From Hydractinia symbiolongicarpus (Eukaryota > Cnidaria > Hydrozoa > Anthoathecata > Hydractiniidae), in assembly GCF_029227915.1 (NCBI RefSeq), contig NC_079877.1:15610851-15674850 (forward strand): a DNA stretch of 64,000 nt, in the 5' to 3' direction. This document shows, one piece after another, positions 38,230-49,888 of the stretch. The notes under the pieces were generated by a model. That model made no database searches and was not told the DNA's origin. It saw nothing but the letters and a program-made list of their open reading frames with translations. The position numbers were made by a program, and so were the translations under genes. The stretch's first letter is position 1. Every line of letters starts with the position of its first letter.

Positions 38230-40060
38230 CCCAGTAAACAGAAAGACGTCTTAAAGACGTCCTTTCTCGTCTCTAGCTCGTTCGGACGTCTCTCGACCAG
38301 AAAAAGACGTCTTAAAGACGTCTTTATAAGACGAGTCAAATCTCGTTCAAAAGAAACGTCTTAAAGACGTCTTTATTTGGTCTCCGTTAGACCAGTTATA
38401 TCTCGTTCTAAAGAAACGTCTCAAAGACGTTTTTATTTGGTCTCCGCAAGACCAGTAAAATCTCGTTTGAAAGAAACGTCTCAAAGACGTCTTCATTTGG
38501 TCCCTGTAAGACCAGTAAAATCTCGTTGGAAATAAACGTCTCAAAGACGTCTTTGTTTGGTCTCTGTAAGACAAGTATAATCTCGTTTGAAATGAATGTC
38601 ATCATTTCTTTTCGTTTTAAAGATAATTTCACAAGAAACAAATAACTACGTTATTTCTTTGCCCATTCGCAATAATTGGCGTAGAAATAAACGTTTTTGA
38701 TATTTCAGAATTTCTTATACAGAGGTAGCCAAAAATTTGAATTAAATTTGTCTAAAAAAGGATACATTTTACAATGAAAACAGCGTTCGAAAGACCGCAT
38801 AGAATAAACTTGTAAAGAACATCGTTCTATTTCAACAAATGTTGCATTTGACGTTTACTTTTGAAGAGAAAAGAATAATGTGCTCCATAAACAACAAGTG
38901 AATAGCAAAGCAAAAGGCTGTTTTTACCCGAGATATGAATGGACAATGAAGAAAATATTTTGGTGATTATTAAAAGTAAGTATCTTAGATATTCTTTTTT
39001 GTACTTTCTCGGCCAGGAACATTCGTGATTTTTGGTCTTTCAAGGGGAGCTTTCATTAATACTTGGGTAAATGATACTTTAAATGCTTAGTTTTAGCTAT
39101 TTATTTCGCTTCAATTGCACGTCACACATGTTCTAAAGCTTGAGACCTATAAAGTTTGTTCTTGAAAAAAAAGCAGTAGCTACTATATATTGGTGTAATG
39201 ACTGAAATGCATTTTATTAAAGGGTTGTTTGGATATAACTTCAAAGAATAAACACATCATCCAACGTGCACAATATGACAGACATATTTTGCAAGCAGGG
39301 CTCAGGCCAAAGTGTTACTGATTGGTGAAATAAAATGACGCTGTTGTTCAAGACAGCCTTCAAAGATACTAACTGTTATTGTTTATGGTCAACAATTTTA
39401 ATTAAGCTATATTAGCTATATTAGCTACACTGTATATTTTGTATAATGCACGCTTTTTTATAAGCAAAACAGCAGTTTAGCTTAATGCAGCTTAGGTTTT
39501 TCTGTTTTAAATGCTTGATTGTTGCTTATCTGTTGCTCATTGAACATTCATCTTTTAGAACAAGAAAAGTTTCCGAAAGTATATAATGAATTTGTTTTCG
39601 TTGTTGTTGCTTATAAAAGCTTGTATGTGATATTATTTTATTCTTATTAAACTGTTTATTTTATATAAATGATATAAATATAAATTTTCTATTAAATACT
39701 TCATCATCGTTTTCTTAACCCTTTTTCTTGTTTTGGTTTGTCACACCTCCATCAGAATTAAAATTACTAAAATCCTAATACGCATAGGCTAAACTTATTT
39801 GAAGCAGGCCTGCCTTGGCAGCATAACGTTTGAAACAGACTAAATAAGGACGTCCTTAAGACGTTTTGGTACCTACGGGAACGTCTCTTAAACGTCTTTA
39901 AAACGTCTTTAACACGTCGCAAAAGACGTCTTTTTTACGTTTCTTAAAGACGTCTTTAGGCGTTACGCTTTTAGACGGGTCAGAGACGTCTTAGAGACGT
40001 CTCATCTGGTCTTTAAAAGACGTTTTAAAGACGTGTTTAAGACGTCTCGTGTTTACTGGG
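38230..40060. mobile_element. Non-autonomous DNA transposon with AGACGT-rich ends, copy 2
   Basis: Same family as 8753-10248: ends CCCAGTAAACA.../...TGTTTACTGGG, dense AAGACGTC repeats near both ends, and a homologous non-coding interior. The left side carries four to five tandem units of about 60 bp (38350-38590). The element is flanked by CA on both sides. The corresponding place after unit C (about 55265-55285) has no insertion, which gives a paralogous empty site. Confidence 0.8.
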
Positions 40061-40356
40061 CAGTATATCTTGTTATACTTAACAGCCAGGCAGGTACTAC
40101 GAATCTTTTTTTCATTTTCGGTTTATTTATTAAATTTGACTTCTACCTTATTTATGAATTAGAGAATATGATATAGAATAAAATAACAGAATTTATCACA
40201 CTTCCATAATTGTGGTTAACTGCTTACATTTTTCATAAACATTTGTTAAATAGGAGAGTGGTTTAATCAATCGAAATAACTTAATTTTAGTTAGTTAGTT
40301 AGTTGCATTTGTTGACACTGTACTTTATTTTATTTTATTATATTTTAATTCATTGG

Positions 40357-40501
40357 ATGAAACGATAAAACACCTATTTTTTGATGATGCAACTGCACCA
40401 ATAGTTTCTTTGAAAAAAAATGCTAAAGAGAAAGAAGTTCTACTTGATAATATTTATGCAGGATGGAAACTTCAGTCATTATACAAACAGTATGGACATT
40501 A
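40357..40501 (+). other. Orphan coding-like segment
   Basis: An open stretch reading ...FFDDATAPIVSLKKNAKEKEVLLDNIYAGWKLQ... and ending in TAA. The composition looks protein-like, but no family is recognised, no ATG or splice context is clear, and it is upstream of unit B. It could be a transposon exon. Confidence 0.25.
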
Positions 40502-41189
40502 AACATTTGTATTTTGACTTGAAGTATATAACTATTCTTAGTTAAGTCGTAGTTACACGACGCTGTTTGTAATTTACATTTATTTTTTATAAGATATTTC
40601 TTCTTTAAGGAATTAAGTTAAGAGTCAAAAATTGTAAGAAATTAATGCAATGGTGTCTAAAAATTTGTTCCAAAAATATGCCGTAAAAAAAAGACAAAAA
40701 AGTGTGTACGGTTAAGCAAATTGTAGTTTTCTTTTTCCTTATAAATTTATTGAAGGTTTTGGAGGAACCATTGAACTTGAATCATCGAATGTAACAGTAA
40801 CAAATGGCGATACCTTAGTATTAAAATGGACAGTAAAGCCATCAACTGCCATCAACTGGTGAACATGTCCATACTTTAATTGTATTTGTGTTGCCAAACA
40901 CTACTTTTGAAATATTATTTGGTCGCAGTCTAACTGTGACATCTTATGCAATTAGATTATTTGGTGTTGGTAGATTGTCTGTTACATTTGCTGGCTCAAC
41001 ATACAAACTAATTTTAAAGAAAGTAACTTACAATGACACAGTAACATTTCAACTTCTGGCATTGTTCATAAAAGGTATGAAAGATGATCACAAAAGATCC
41101 AATATTCAGGTAACTGTTAATGGTAAGTTGTCTTAGGTTTCTTATAGTTACTGCTTTGCCATATTTTGTTCAAAACAAGGTACCTAAAT

Positions 41190-41362
41190 TAAATATCTTT
41201 ACGTTTAAAGCAGTAGAAATGACAACAGCAAAATTGAGGGGAAAATTTCTCAATGATAAAAGTATTGTGGTGGACAAACTTTCTAAAATTTTCAAGAAAG
41301 ATGGTAGTAAAAAAATTTCTTTAATGGAAATCTCACATGTACATCAAGAATTTAGCAATTAA
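41190..41362 (+). other. Orphan coding-like segment in unit B intron
   Basis: The open frame reads ...MTTAKLRGKFLNDKSIVVDKL... to TAA at 41362. It is Lys-rich and protein-like, but no family is recognised and no splice sites join it to domain 1. It may be a captured exon or transposon piece. Confidence 0.25.
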
Positions 41363-42782
41363 CTCAATATGAAGCAAAATTAACCAACATTTTGTATTCT
41401 CTTATTTTTAAAGTATGTTGTTACACAAACTTATGCCCTAACTCCAGTTCTATTTTTTGTGGGTTAGTCGCCTCGTTAAATCATTAAGTTTGATCCAAAG
41501 TATTGAAAATAGTTGCAACAAAATAGCTTTCTGATACTCGCCTCTTATGGAACAGAAAAAAATAATTTTTAAATCTAAGATTAAGAATAATAATATGTGC
41601 ATAAAGTTTGAGATAAGCATTCGCCAACAAGACGTCCAAGAAGCTATCAAGCGTTAAAAGAAGAAATGTAATTATAAATATAAAATGTAAATATAATTAC
41701 GCTATTTAGGTGTATTTCTTTTCTTGTCAACCGCATATAAATAAGGATTTTATATAAATTTCGCCTCGGTCCTAAGTTTACTTTCTATAAGCGTCAATTA
41801 TCTTCAACAAATCTCTCTAACGCTTTATTTACGATTTTTACATGCTAATTTCTTTTCATGGACTTATTACTATAAAAACATTTTTTGATGTATGAAGCTT
41901 GTTCAAACCTATTTATACTTGTCATTGAGTGAGATCCTTTCAGCAATTTTCTTTTTTAAAACAAATCTGAATTAATTCTGTTCCAAAAGGCTTTTCTATT
42001 TAAAATCTTTTCAACAAAACATTCAAATTCTTATTTCTATAATTTTTACAGTGTTCTAGGTATGGTTCTAGAAGAACAAATCCCTTATCTTAGTATTGTT
42101 TTTAGTAACGCTTAGTGTTGTCCAGCTAAATAATAATATAAAGGGTAATAACGTAAAAACTATCTAGTAAACGAAAATTTGGCCTAAACCAACCTATATT
42201 AGTTAAAATTAAGAACGCACTTATGTAAGCAAATTTATACTATTTTCAAGCCTTCCTAATTATTCTATACTACATTCCTTACAATTTTCGTTCAAAGTGT
42301 CATGGTGAGAGAAGTAATAGCCCTTCCCCGATAATTGCAGAACTACTACCTTACACCCACCAAAGATAAAAGTCTCCTACGAATTGTTATTACTTGCACA
42401 GCTGTCTAATTGCTTTAGCAGCACGGTTTCTTTAGTTTTTTTCCAGCTACACAAGTCGACAATGTTATAGAAGGATTTCTATTATCATGCTTTTATGGAA
42501 ATAAAGTTGCGTTGTAAGTTTTAATCTATAAGTGTAATCCTATCAAAAGTTTTCTTAGTTTTCTAATCATAAGGATTTTAGAGAAATGTTTAGTCTCAGT
42601 TTCGAGTAATAACCAATATCGACGGCTCTGACAGGTATGGGGTCAAACAATTTAGTACGCAGGTGTCTTATGGATTATTATTAACACTCAAGATGGTGCT
42701 AACAACGCAGGCGAGCAAAAAAAAGATATTAAAAAAAACGCAGCATGGAGTGCGGAATCTGTCCCCTCCTGGACCGAATAGG

Positions 42783-42783
42783 G
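42783..42783. repeat. piggyBac-like MITE right end
   Basis: GGACCGAATAGGG ends here, followed by TTAT (a decayed TTAA). It matches the inverted end of the family at 13695 and 52427. The insert occupies roughly 42715-42783 and is absent from the aligned part of unit C. Confidence 0.45.
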
Positions 42784-42878
42784 TTATTTGAGCATAAGGC
42801 ACTACAATTGGGGCGCGAGGTTTTAAAGAGTTGTTTTTTTATTAGTTTGGAATTTTGCAAATTTTATTAAAAGAATTA

Positions 42879-43213
42879 CAGTAAAACATCTCTATAGCGG
42901 ACAACATTGGGACGTCAGAAAGGTGTCCGCTATAGAGAGGTATTCGCTACATATAGATTCGTCACAAATTGTCACATATTGATTCAAAAACTTGCTCTGG
43001 GTTGTTAGGGTATAGTGAAATGTCCGTAAACTTTGCCAAGAAGCTGGATTTGGAACAACAAGACAATAATGTGCTGCAAAAATGCAAAAATGTATAACAG
43101 AATTAGACTTTACAAAAAATTTATATTAGCGCAGACAACGGAATATTTAAAACTTTATCATAATATTGTTTGACCCATTCCGGTATAAACTGTTCGCTAC
43201 ATAGAGGTTTTGG
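42879..43213. mobile_element. pogo/Tigger-like MITE
   Basis: The left end reads TA-CAGTAAAACATCTCTATAGCGGACA and the right side TGTTCGCTACATAGAGGTTTT, an imperfect inverted copy. CAGTAAAAC...CTCTATAGCGGACAC termini with TA targets are typical of pogo/Tigger (Tc1-mariner) MITEs. The left end also folds on itself (14-bp arms, 42890-42903 and 42924-42937). A diverged counterpart lies in unit C near 53110-53390, so the insertion predates the B/C duplication. Confidence 0.6.
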
Positions 43214-44884
43214 GATGAGAGTTTGACCGTCATTGGATTTGTTCCTGAAAAAAAGTATTTATCGAGGACAAATTGCTTTCACAAAGAAGGAATAATAAAG
43301 ATAATAAAATATTATTATCCTCGAAATAAATAAATTAGGCAAAATAAAGCTTAAATACATTTTCTTAAAAAACAAAAATATATCGATCCATCAAAGAAAT
43401 GTTATTTACAGTCAGTATGGTGAACTGTCAAGACAAATTTTTGTCCGGTGTTTTTCTTGATATGGGTACATAAGAATATTTAGTATGGCAGTGTGGTAAT
43501 ATGTAATATCTTGAAAAATATACAATTTTCAGAGCTATGGCTGTATATGAAGATAAGAAAACTCGATTAGTAAATGCTTTCCGAATAAGCAAGTCTGCCC
43601 AAAAATAGTGTGAATGGAGTAAATCCGCTCTATAGTCGCTTGAAATAAGCTAAATGCTTATGTAGTTTGTATTTTAATGTTATAGGTATTCTAGAAATAT
43701 GTGGTGAAAGTTTAAAACCTCCTTACAAAATAATTGCAAATGTCAGCTTGACAGTCACACAAGACATATGTGGAAATCCCAAACCTATTGTTAAATGGAA
43801 TTTAGAAGAAGACGTCACTTTTAGTTGTGCGTTGGGCTGTATGTTAATAAATAATGCATGAAGAAAATACAGATATAGATTTGCAACACGAAATATGATA
43901 CGTTCACAGTGTGGGGAAAGAATTATGTATACTGCCAGAAATATATTTGGAAAAGTCGACGGAAACACACTAATTTATATTTCCTGTAAGAAATTATATT
44001 TATTTAATTTTGTCGTTTTATTTATTTTTTGTTTCATTTATCAGCTTAAAATTGTTCTTATTTTGTTATTATTTTATTTTGTTATTTTTTTGGTTATTAT
44101 TTTTAATATTCGCTTTTTTTTACTTTTTTTACAGTGTATTTATGATCAAGTAAAAATTTCGTAAATTCGAAGTACTGACCTAAAGAAATTTTGGCTTCAA
44201 AAACTAGAAAAATGCCAACTTTACCACTGTTTTTATTTTGTTTCTTTATCTTAACCATCTGCAGCCTCATTGTTCTTATAAATTGGTTCGTGCAAAAAAT
44301 CAGTGTAATTTTCACCTACTAAGGTTCGTGCTCTAATGTTTTTTTTTAGTCAAACCTTTGAAGATCACGTTAACATCACCGCACAGACATAACGCAAGCT
44401 GTGTTTATTTGACTTGGTATAGAGAAGATACCGGAAATTGCTTATTTGCATATCATTTGAAATTTGATGATAAAGACGTTTACAGATGATGTTTACAGCA
44501 CCTTTAACACAAATTTTTGTCTCTGTCATTCACCTTGTGCTTCAATTCTGTCTCTTTGGGCATCATACAGAGGAAATGCTGGTTATAAAAATAACATTAC
44601 CTCCGCTCAATATCATCACGACCCGTTATTTCCAACATGCCAAGCTCTAGAACAGGTATAATACAAAACATTCTTCTATTACTTGTTCAATTGTACAGCT
44701 TAATGGTGGTTGGTTAAGTTAAGGCGCTTTAAATCAAATTTTATCGTCATTCGCAGTTTTCCTTCAAAATGTGTGTTATTTTAGATTGGTACTTTTAAAA
44801 AATGCAACTTTAAAACGGCTACAGAAATGATGTTATAATTATTAAAAGCTGGCTATAACTTAGAACATTTTATTGATTATTATC

Positions 44885-44902
44885 GACCGCCTGAAGGCGG
44901 TC
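44885..44902. repeat. Short GC-rich hairpin
   Basis: GACCGCC-TGAA-GGCGGTC, a perfect 7-bp stem with a tetraloop. It is near the left side of the insertion inside unit B and may be part of a transposon end. Confidence 0.6.
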
Positions 44903-45094
44903 ACTCCCGGAGGCCCTGGGTGCGTAGTCTTTCTTGCAAAAAATTTCTGCGTTCGTAGCTGTGGTCCCATGTTGAATGTAAAGGTCGCGGAATGATGGAG
45001 ATACAGCTGAAAACAGTTGAAGATTTGCTGGCTTCGCCATCATATGATGAGCAGCAGACTGCCCTTGAAAGAACAAGTGTGCACGCTGCTGTTC

Positions 45095-45154
45095 AATTCT
45101 CTCTCTTTCGAAACGAACTTTACTAATTCTCTCTCTTTCGAAACGAACTTTACT
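45095..45154. repeat. 30-bp exact tandem duplication
   Basis: AATTCTCTCTCTTTCGAAAC... is repeated twice without change, just upstream of the USP-like gene fragment. Identity suggests it is recent. Confidence 0.85.
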
Positions 45155-45302
45155 CTAAGCACGTGTTTTTGGTGGCGGTATTTTCACAAGTAAGTAGAAT
45201 TATTATAGAATTTTTATTTCAACGGATGAGCGTGAAGGCTCGAACAAGCATGAAAGCTTCACTCATATTTGATTGTTCAGTAAAGTGAAACTCGTATAAA
45301 AA

Positions 45303-46108
45303 ATGTTCATTTCTCAGCGCTACCATCTCTTGAATGCGGTCCTTAAAAGTCCAGGTATATACAGCTGTGCAATAGACACATTTTTAGAGTTGTGTTACTA
45401 TGTTTTTTATCCATATCTGAAAAATATTCATCCAGATATGACACATTTCTGTCACAAAATATATGACGCATGTGTCAAATATGACCAACATCTATCTTCT
45501 AATGTCACTGATCTTTCACTAATTTACGACTTGATCGCCTATAATGTTAGGGATCCCATTTGGACTTTGATACAATCAAGATGTCCCTCATTTCGTAGGA
45601 GGGACTGCAATGCTCAGTTCTCAGAAATTTTTCAGGAATCAGTGTTTGGATCTTTGAATGATTCTGAAAAAGCATTATTTATCACATCTTTTCAATATAA
45701 TGATTGTTGCGAGTGTTGTGGGAGAATTATATGCGGTTCGATGTGCAGTTTCGTACAATACGTGTCCAATTATAGATCTCTTCCACTTGCTCATTTCAAA
45801 GACAATTGGCATATGTATTTATTTGCACATAATTTTTTTGTCACTAAGATTGTTTGTCCTCTGTGTGGAGAACGTACTACTGTCCAAATGCTTTGACCAC
45901 CCCAGCAACAGTTTTGTTCATTGAGTTTTCCAATGAAATGCAGAATCAGTTAAAAAATACAGACCATCATTGAAGTGGGTGGTTTGCAGTATAAACTTTC
46001 AGGTGCAGTGAAAAATAAAAATATGCATTTTACGACATGTGTTACTTTTCAGAATTCATGGATGTATATAGATGATTTGAGTAGGCAAACAGAAATCTTC
46101 ACAACTTT
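45303..46108 (+). pseudogene. USP-like cysteine peptidase fragment inside unit B
   Basis: The first frame (45303-45896, 197 residues from ATG) has a Cys-box-like SCAIDTFLEL near residue 22 and a Cys-rich zinc-ribbon-like part (CCECCGRIICG ... CPLCGER). After a frame change the sequence continues through LFIEFSNEMQNQL and then KLSGAV...HFTTCVTF...WMYIDDL, which resembles the His box and final acidic residue of USP (C19-type) deubiquitinases. The Cys...His...Asp order supports a USP-like fold. From memory such proteins occur in cnidarian transposons. Frameshifts near 45893 and 45980 break it. It lies in the unit B intron between domain 3 and transmembrane exons. Confidence 0.55.
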
Positions 46109-46534
46109 TTTTTCATGGCCAAAAATTTTCCAATGAAAAGTTAACCTGCCCTAGCCGTACTGAACGATGGAAAAATGAATTTCGCGGTATTGCAAATTGG
46201 TCACCTATCGTAGCGTACCACTTTTCCAACTGCTGCGCATATGTAAGCTTCGCAGAAAATAGGATAAGTTCTTGCATAGAAAGTATGGAACCAGCAGCAT
46301 ATTCAACTGATTCAGATATACAAATAGGTTGAAAGGCAGTCAATAATAAATATCTGTAATATATATACATATAAATTGGCCTTCAACAAAAGTGATGATA
46401 TATATGACCATTCGCAAGAAAACTTATTTATTTGAACTGAAAAATTGATGCACGCAGCGGTCGCACCAGTGTGGACACTGCCCTAGTTGTAGTTTTTGAA
46501 GTGCTGTTCTTACAATGCAACTAATTCATTATAG

Positions 46535-46636
46535 ATGACTGTCAATATGCTAGTAAGTTTGCAATTGGCATTATTAGCACTATCGTAATTGGGTTGACTA
46601 TAAACATCGTTATATTTGTAATTTTGAAAAACAAAG
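46535..46636 (+). other. Intact transmembrane exon of unit B
   Basis: 102 nt, phase 1 at both ends, no lesion. It encodes DCQYASKF..., a single hydrophobic span, then ILKNK. It is nearly the same length and sequence as the transmembrane exon of unit C and is more diverged from that of gene A. Confidence 0.75.
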
Positions 46637-48253
46637 GTGAATATGATTATTTTTTCTATTTATTTTTTAAGCACATTTAAGCCTTGATTCTGATTTGCTG
46701 CATTTGTCGCTAGAGCACAAAAAGTCACAAAGCAAAACACTTACGAAAAAATCAATTTCTATTGCGTTTTCCTCCACGTGAAACAAAATTGGAAAGAAGT
46801 GTGGTAAATTCTGTAAACAATAGATCTAAATTCAAGTAATTCGTATCCATGAAAAAGAAAGAATGTTTATATTAATAAAAACAACACATATTTAAAAATA
46901 ATCTGATGCTGCTTAATCAGCAGGGATTCTTTTTAAGGCATTTAGCCCTGCTCTTGCCGGGGTATACGGAATGACTGTAGTGTCTGGGTGAAGGGACAGT
47001 TGGAAGGGGCGGAGGGGGGGGAGAGGCTAAAATGGCCCTACCTCATATTAGCTTGTAAGTCGTATAAGTTGATACACACCATGTCTTTAACATAAAATTA
47101 TAAGTTATACATAAAATGTCGACTGCCAGCAATAATTTTTGTTGCCGTCAGAATTCCTTGGCCGAATTTCAGTTTCAAAAAATCTATTATTTGGGATATA
47201 TTTTGGGCTATATTTTCTCATAAATAGTGACATTGTGTATTATTTGATACTTTGAGTAACGTTGTAACTTTTTATCTATAATCCATTATTGAAAATTTTG
47301 TTTAAATGGCCTGAAAATGTGGTAAAGCGTAACTTTTGGTAAAGTATTAAAACTCTTTTGCGTAAAGGAAAGTGTGCTGCAAGGGACTCGAAAACTCATA
47401 TAAGGAACTTCAATAAAGAAAATAACGAATACCTCAAAGAAATCGAAAAATATGAAATTGACGTTTTAAAAATGGCCGTCGTAACCATCTGCCTCACGAC
47501 TCACCTACAGAAAGTTTCAGTTTCATTGAGTTAACGGTTCCAATGTTATTAGGGAAAGTATCCCGGAGTAGGCATTTTGCCTCCCCCTTCCACGGCATGG
47601 ATAGGGATTTATTATGGATGAAGTGAACGTCCTTGTTGTTTGCCATGTTCTTAGATTTAAATTCCATATTAATATTTGTATTATTTTCAGATAATTGGTT
47701 AAAATATGTAGTAACTCAAATAACTCAGATATCATTGACTATTTCGTACTAAAGAGACAATGAACGTCGTCTAAATTAAAATGAGTTTAACTTTTGCTGA
47801 TTTAAGAACAGCTTTGGGCGCAAAACAACAATTAACTAGCTGCAACTTTAATTGTGCATGCGTTAACTATAACGTTCTTGGCCTTTTTGTGTTATGGCGA
47901 AAGATATTTAGGGTTCACTTCATGCTGTGTCACTGCTGGCCATTGCCAATTAAAATAATAGATTGAGGCATAATATCGATAATTTCATTGACGGGAATAA
48001 TTTGACAAGTTAAACACTTCTATTATGTCTATAAGGTGGTATGACAAATGGTTAATATTTGAAGTTTCAACTACGAGTGTTGAAATTTGCCAGCAGTAAG
48101 TGTTCCTAAAGCATTAGAAAAAAAGTGCTGCGTGAAAACTGTTTATTTATCTGCAGGGATAATTTATGAAACATGAATTGTTGCTTTAGTTTAACGATGA
48201 ACTAAACAACTAGATCTTCTACAAGTAATTTACAAATTTTTTCTTTCGTGTAG

Positions 48254-48489
48254 GTTTTATAATATTCACTAAAAATCATAAGAAAACACTGCAGCATACG
48301 GAACGAAGATATGATGATAACTATGAAGTAACAGAAACAACATCATCTCATTATACCGACCTGAACGTCAAATCAGTGAAATCGAGTATTTATGCCGGCT
48401 TAACGAAAACATCAGGTTCGTCGAAAGAATATGCCGAAATTGAGTCAAGCGAAACGAAACCGAACATGTATGCTAACATCAAGACATAA
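48254..48489 (+). other. Intact cytoplasmic tail exon of unit B with four tyrosine motifs
   Basis: An open 78-residue tail after a good acceptor (TTTCGTGTAG). The tyrosines at exon residues 34, 47, 60 and 73 lie in SHYTDL, SIYAGL, EYAEI and MYANI, exactly 13 residues (39 nt) apart. SHYTDL and SIYAGL fit the ITIM consensus (S/I/V/L-x-Y-x-x-I/V/L). Neighbouring pairs fit the ITAM pattern YxxL/I-x(9)-YxxL/I. Such tails recruit SH2-domain kinases or phosphatases when phosphorylated. The stop is at 48487. Confidence 0.8.
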
Positions 48490-48937
48490 GGTTTATCTTC
48501 CAATATTCTGTAAATTATTGTTGTAAAATTGATTTGTGATTTTGCCTTTACACTTTTTTATCAAACGAAATCATTTACATTTTTTTTTGTTACCGCATGG
48601 AGTATACACTTTATAATTATTTGTATACGGTAGCTTTATTGTTATTGTAAGACATGTTGACGACTTCGTAGTTTTTTTACAACTTTATAAATCTAGTTGC
48701 TTCTAGACGTATGAGATTCTTTTAGGCATTAAGAACTTATGTTCAAATAGAGAACTAGGTTCGCGTTAATATAATGTATTTAAAGTTACACTGTGTTATA
48801 TTTAAAAATTTATTTATTCTATTTAAATATCCGGAGCTATGTGTAAATTCATTTTTTTTCGGTGGTATAAGTTTATAACTTGTCAAAAAATGGTTTTCAC
48901 TCCTGTGGGGGAACAACAGTCGCTTTCAATGTTTGAG

Positions 48938-49158
48938 AAAGGTTGCGAATACGAATCATTGTAACGCAGCCGCGTTGTGAGAATTCAAGATCAGCATCAA
49001 CTTACAGCGGCAAAGAAATTCAACTGCACCAATTAAATGCTGCTACGGCGTTGCAGCATTATGAAAGGTCATTAAAGTGCTCTAAAAATTCTCAAGTATG
49101 TCAAGGAATGTATTTGGAAAATAACACATATGTTAGAGAAGAAGAATCATCTGAATAG
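48938..49158 (+). other. Possible second tail exon
   Basis: After TTTGAG| an open phase-1 stretch runs to TAG 49158. It contains STYSGKEI, LQHYERSL and GMYLENNTYVREEE, hydrophilic and tyrosine-bearing like receptor tails. It lies 450 bp after the unit B stop. It may be an alternative or orphan cytoplasmic exon; no homologue is visible in the window, so the call is weak. Confidence 0.3.
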
Positions 49159-49888
49159 TGTAAATTACTTTTTTATTTTGATCGAATTTTCTTTCTTGAC
49201 ATATTTATTTTAATTTTCCTGAAACAGCATCGGATATTTTATGCTTCAGCAACACAAACTTATACAAGAAACAGTTTTGAAAACTTAAACAAATATGTAT
49301 TACATTTCATTTCCAAATCTGGAAATACGGATTTTTGTTAAAAAAACTCTTTGTGATACGCATATTTTGAATGCCTTGAAAGTCCCAACGCCTTTACAAT
49401 GCCCTTGGTAATCGATTTTGTGAATTATTTAGGAATCTAGGAATTATCTAGAGTCTTACTTCTTTCGTGTCTAAATTTACCTGCTGTAGTAAGCGTAAGT
49501 GCAACCCTTTCTCCTGAAAGTATGGGTAAATAATCTAGCTAGGTCCATGCACATCGTTTTAGTAATGGCAAGTGTATATTAGTGAATTGGAGCTGTAAAT
49601 ATCCATGTATTACAAACATTTGTGCAGTTGCAAAATGTTTTTGAAGTCTCTATGTATTCTTAGCTAACTCGTAGTTACACGACGGTGTTTGCAATATACA
49701 ATTATTTTTAATCACTTACCTCTAAAAGCATAAACTTTACGAATAAGGAATCGTGATAAATTAATGCAATATGTAGCGGATATTGACTCGAAAGATATGC
49801 CGCAAAAAAAAGGAAATAATTGGAAAGAAGTGTGTACGGTAGAATAAATTATTAATTTAGTTTTCTTTATTTTATAAATCAACAGTAG

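Larger units (their letters stand above)
40756..48489 (+). pseudogene. Alr-like receptor pseudogene (unit B)
   Basis: It keeps the full exon order. Domain 1 (40756-41122) encodes FGGTIELESSNVTVTNG..., LKWTVKP and TYNDTVTFQLL, but CCATCAACTG is duplicated at 40839-40858, which shifts the frame. Domain 2 (43686-43985) has DICGNPKPIVKW and SQCGERIMYTARN, with TGA at 43859. Domain 3 (44350-44655) has SCVYLTWYREDTGNC and SLWASYRGNAG, but a 13-bp near-duplication around 44470-44495 shifts the frame. The transmembrane exon (46535-46636) and tail exon (48254-48489) are open with correct phase-1 borders. No signal peptide exon was found. A 1.3-kb or longer insertion with a USP-like gene lies between domain 3 and the transmembrane exon. 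It is a former cell-surface receptor, not translatable as a whole; assembly errors are unlikely to explain three independent lesions. Confidence 0.8.
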
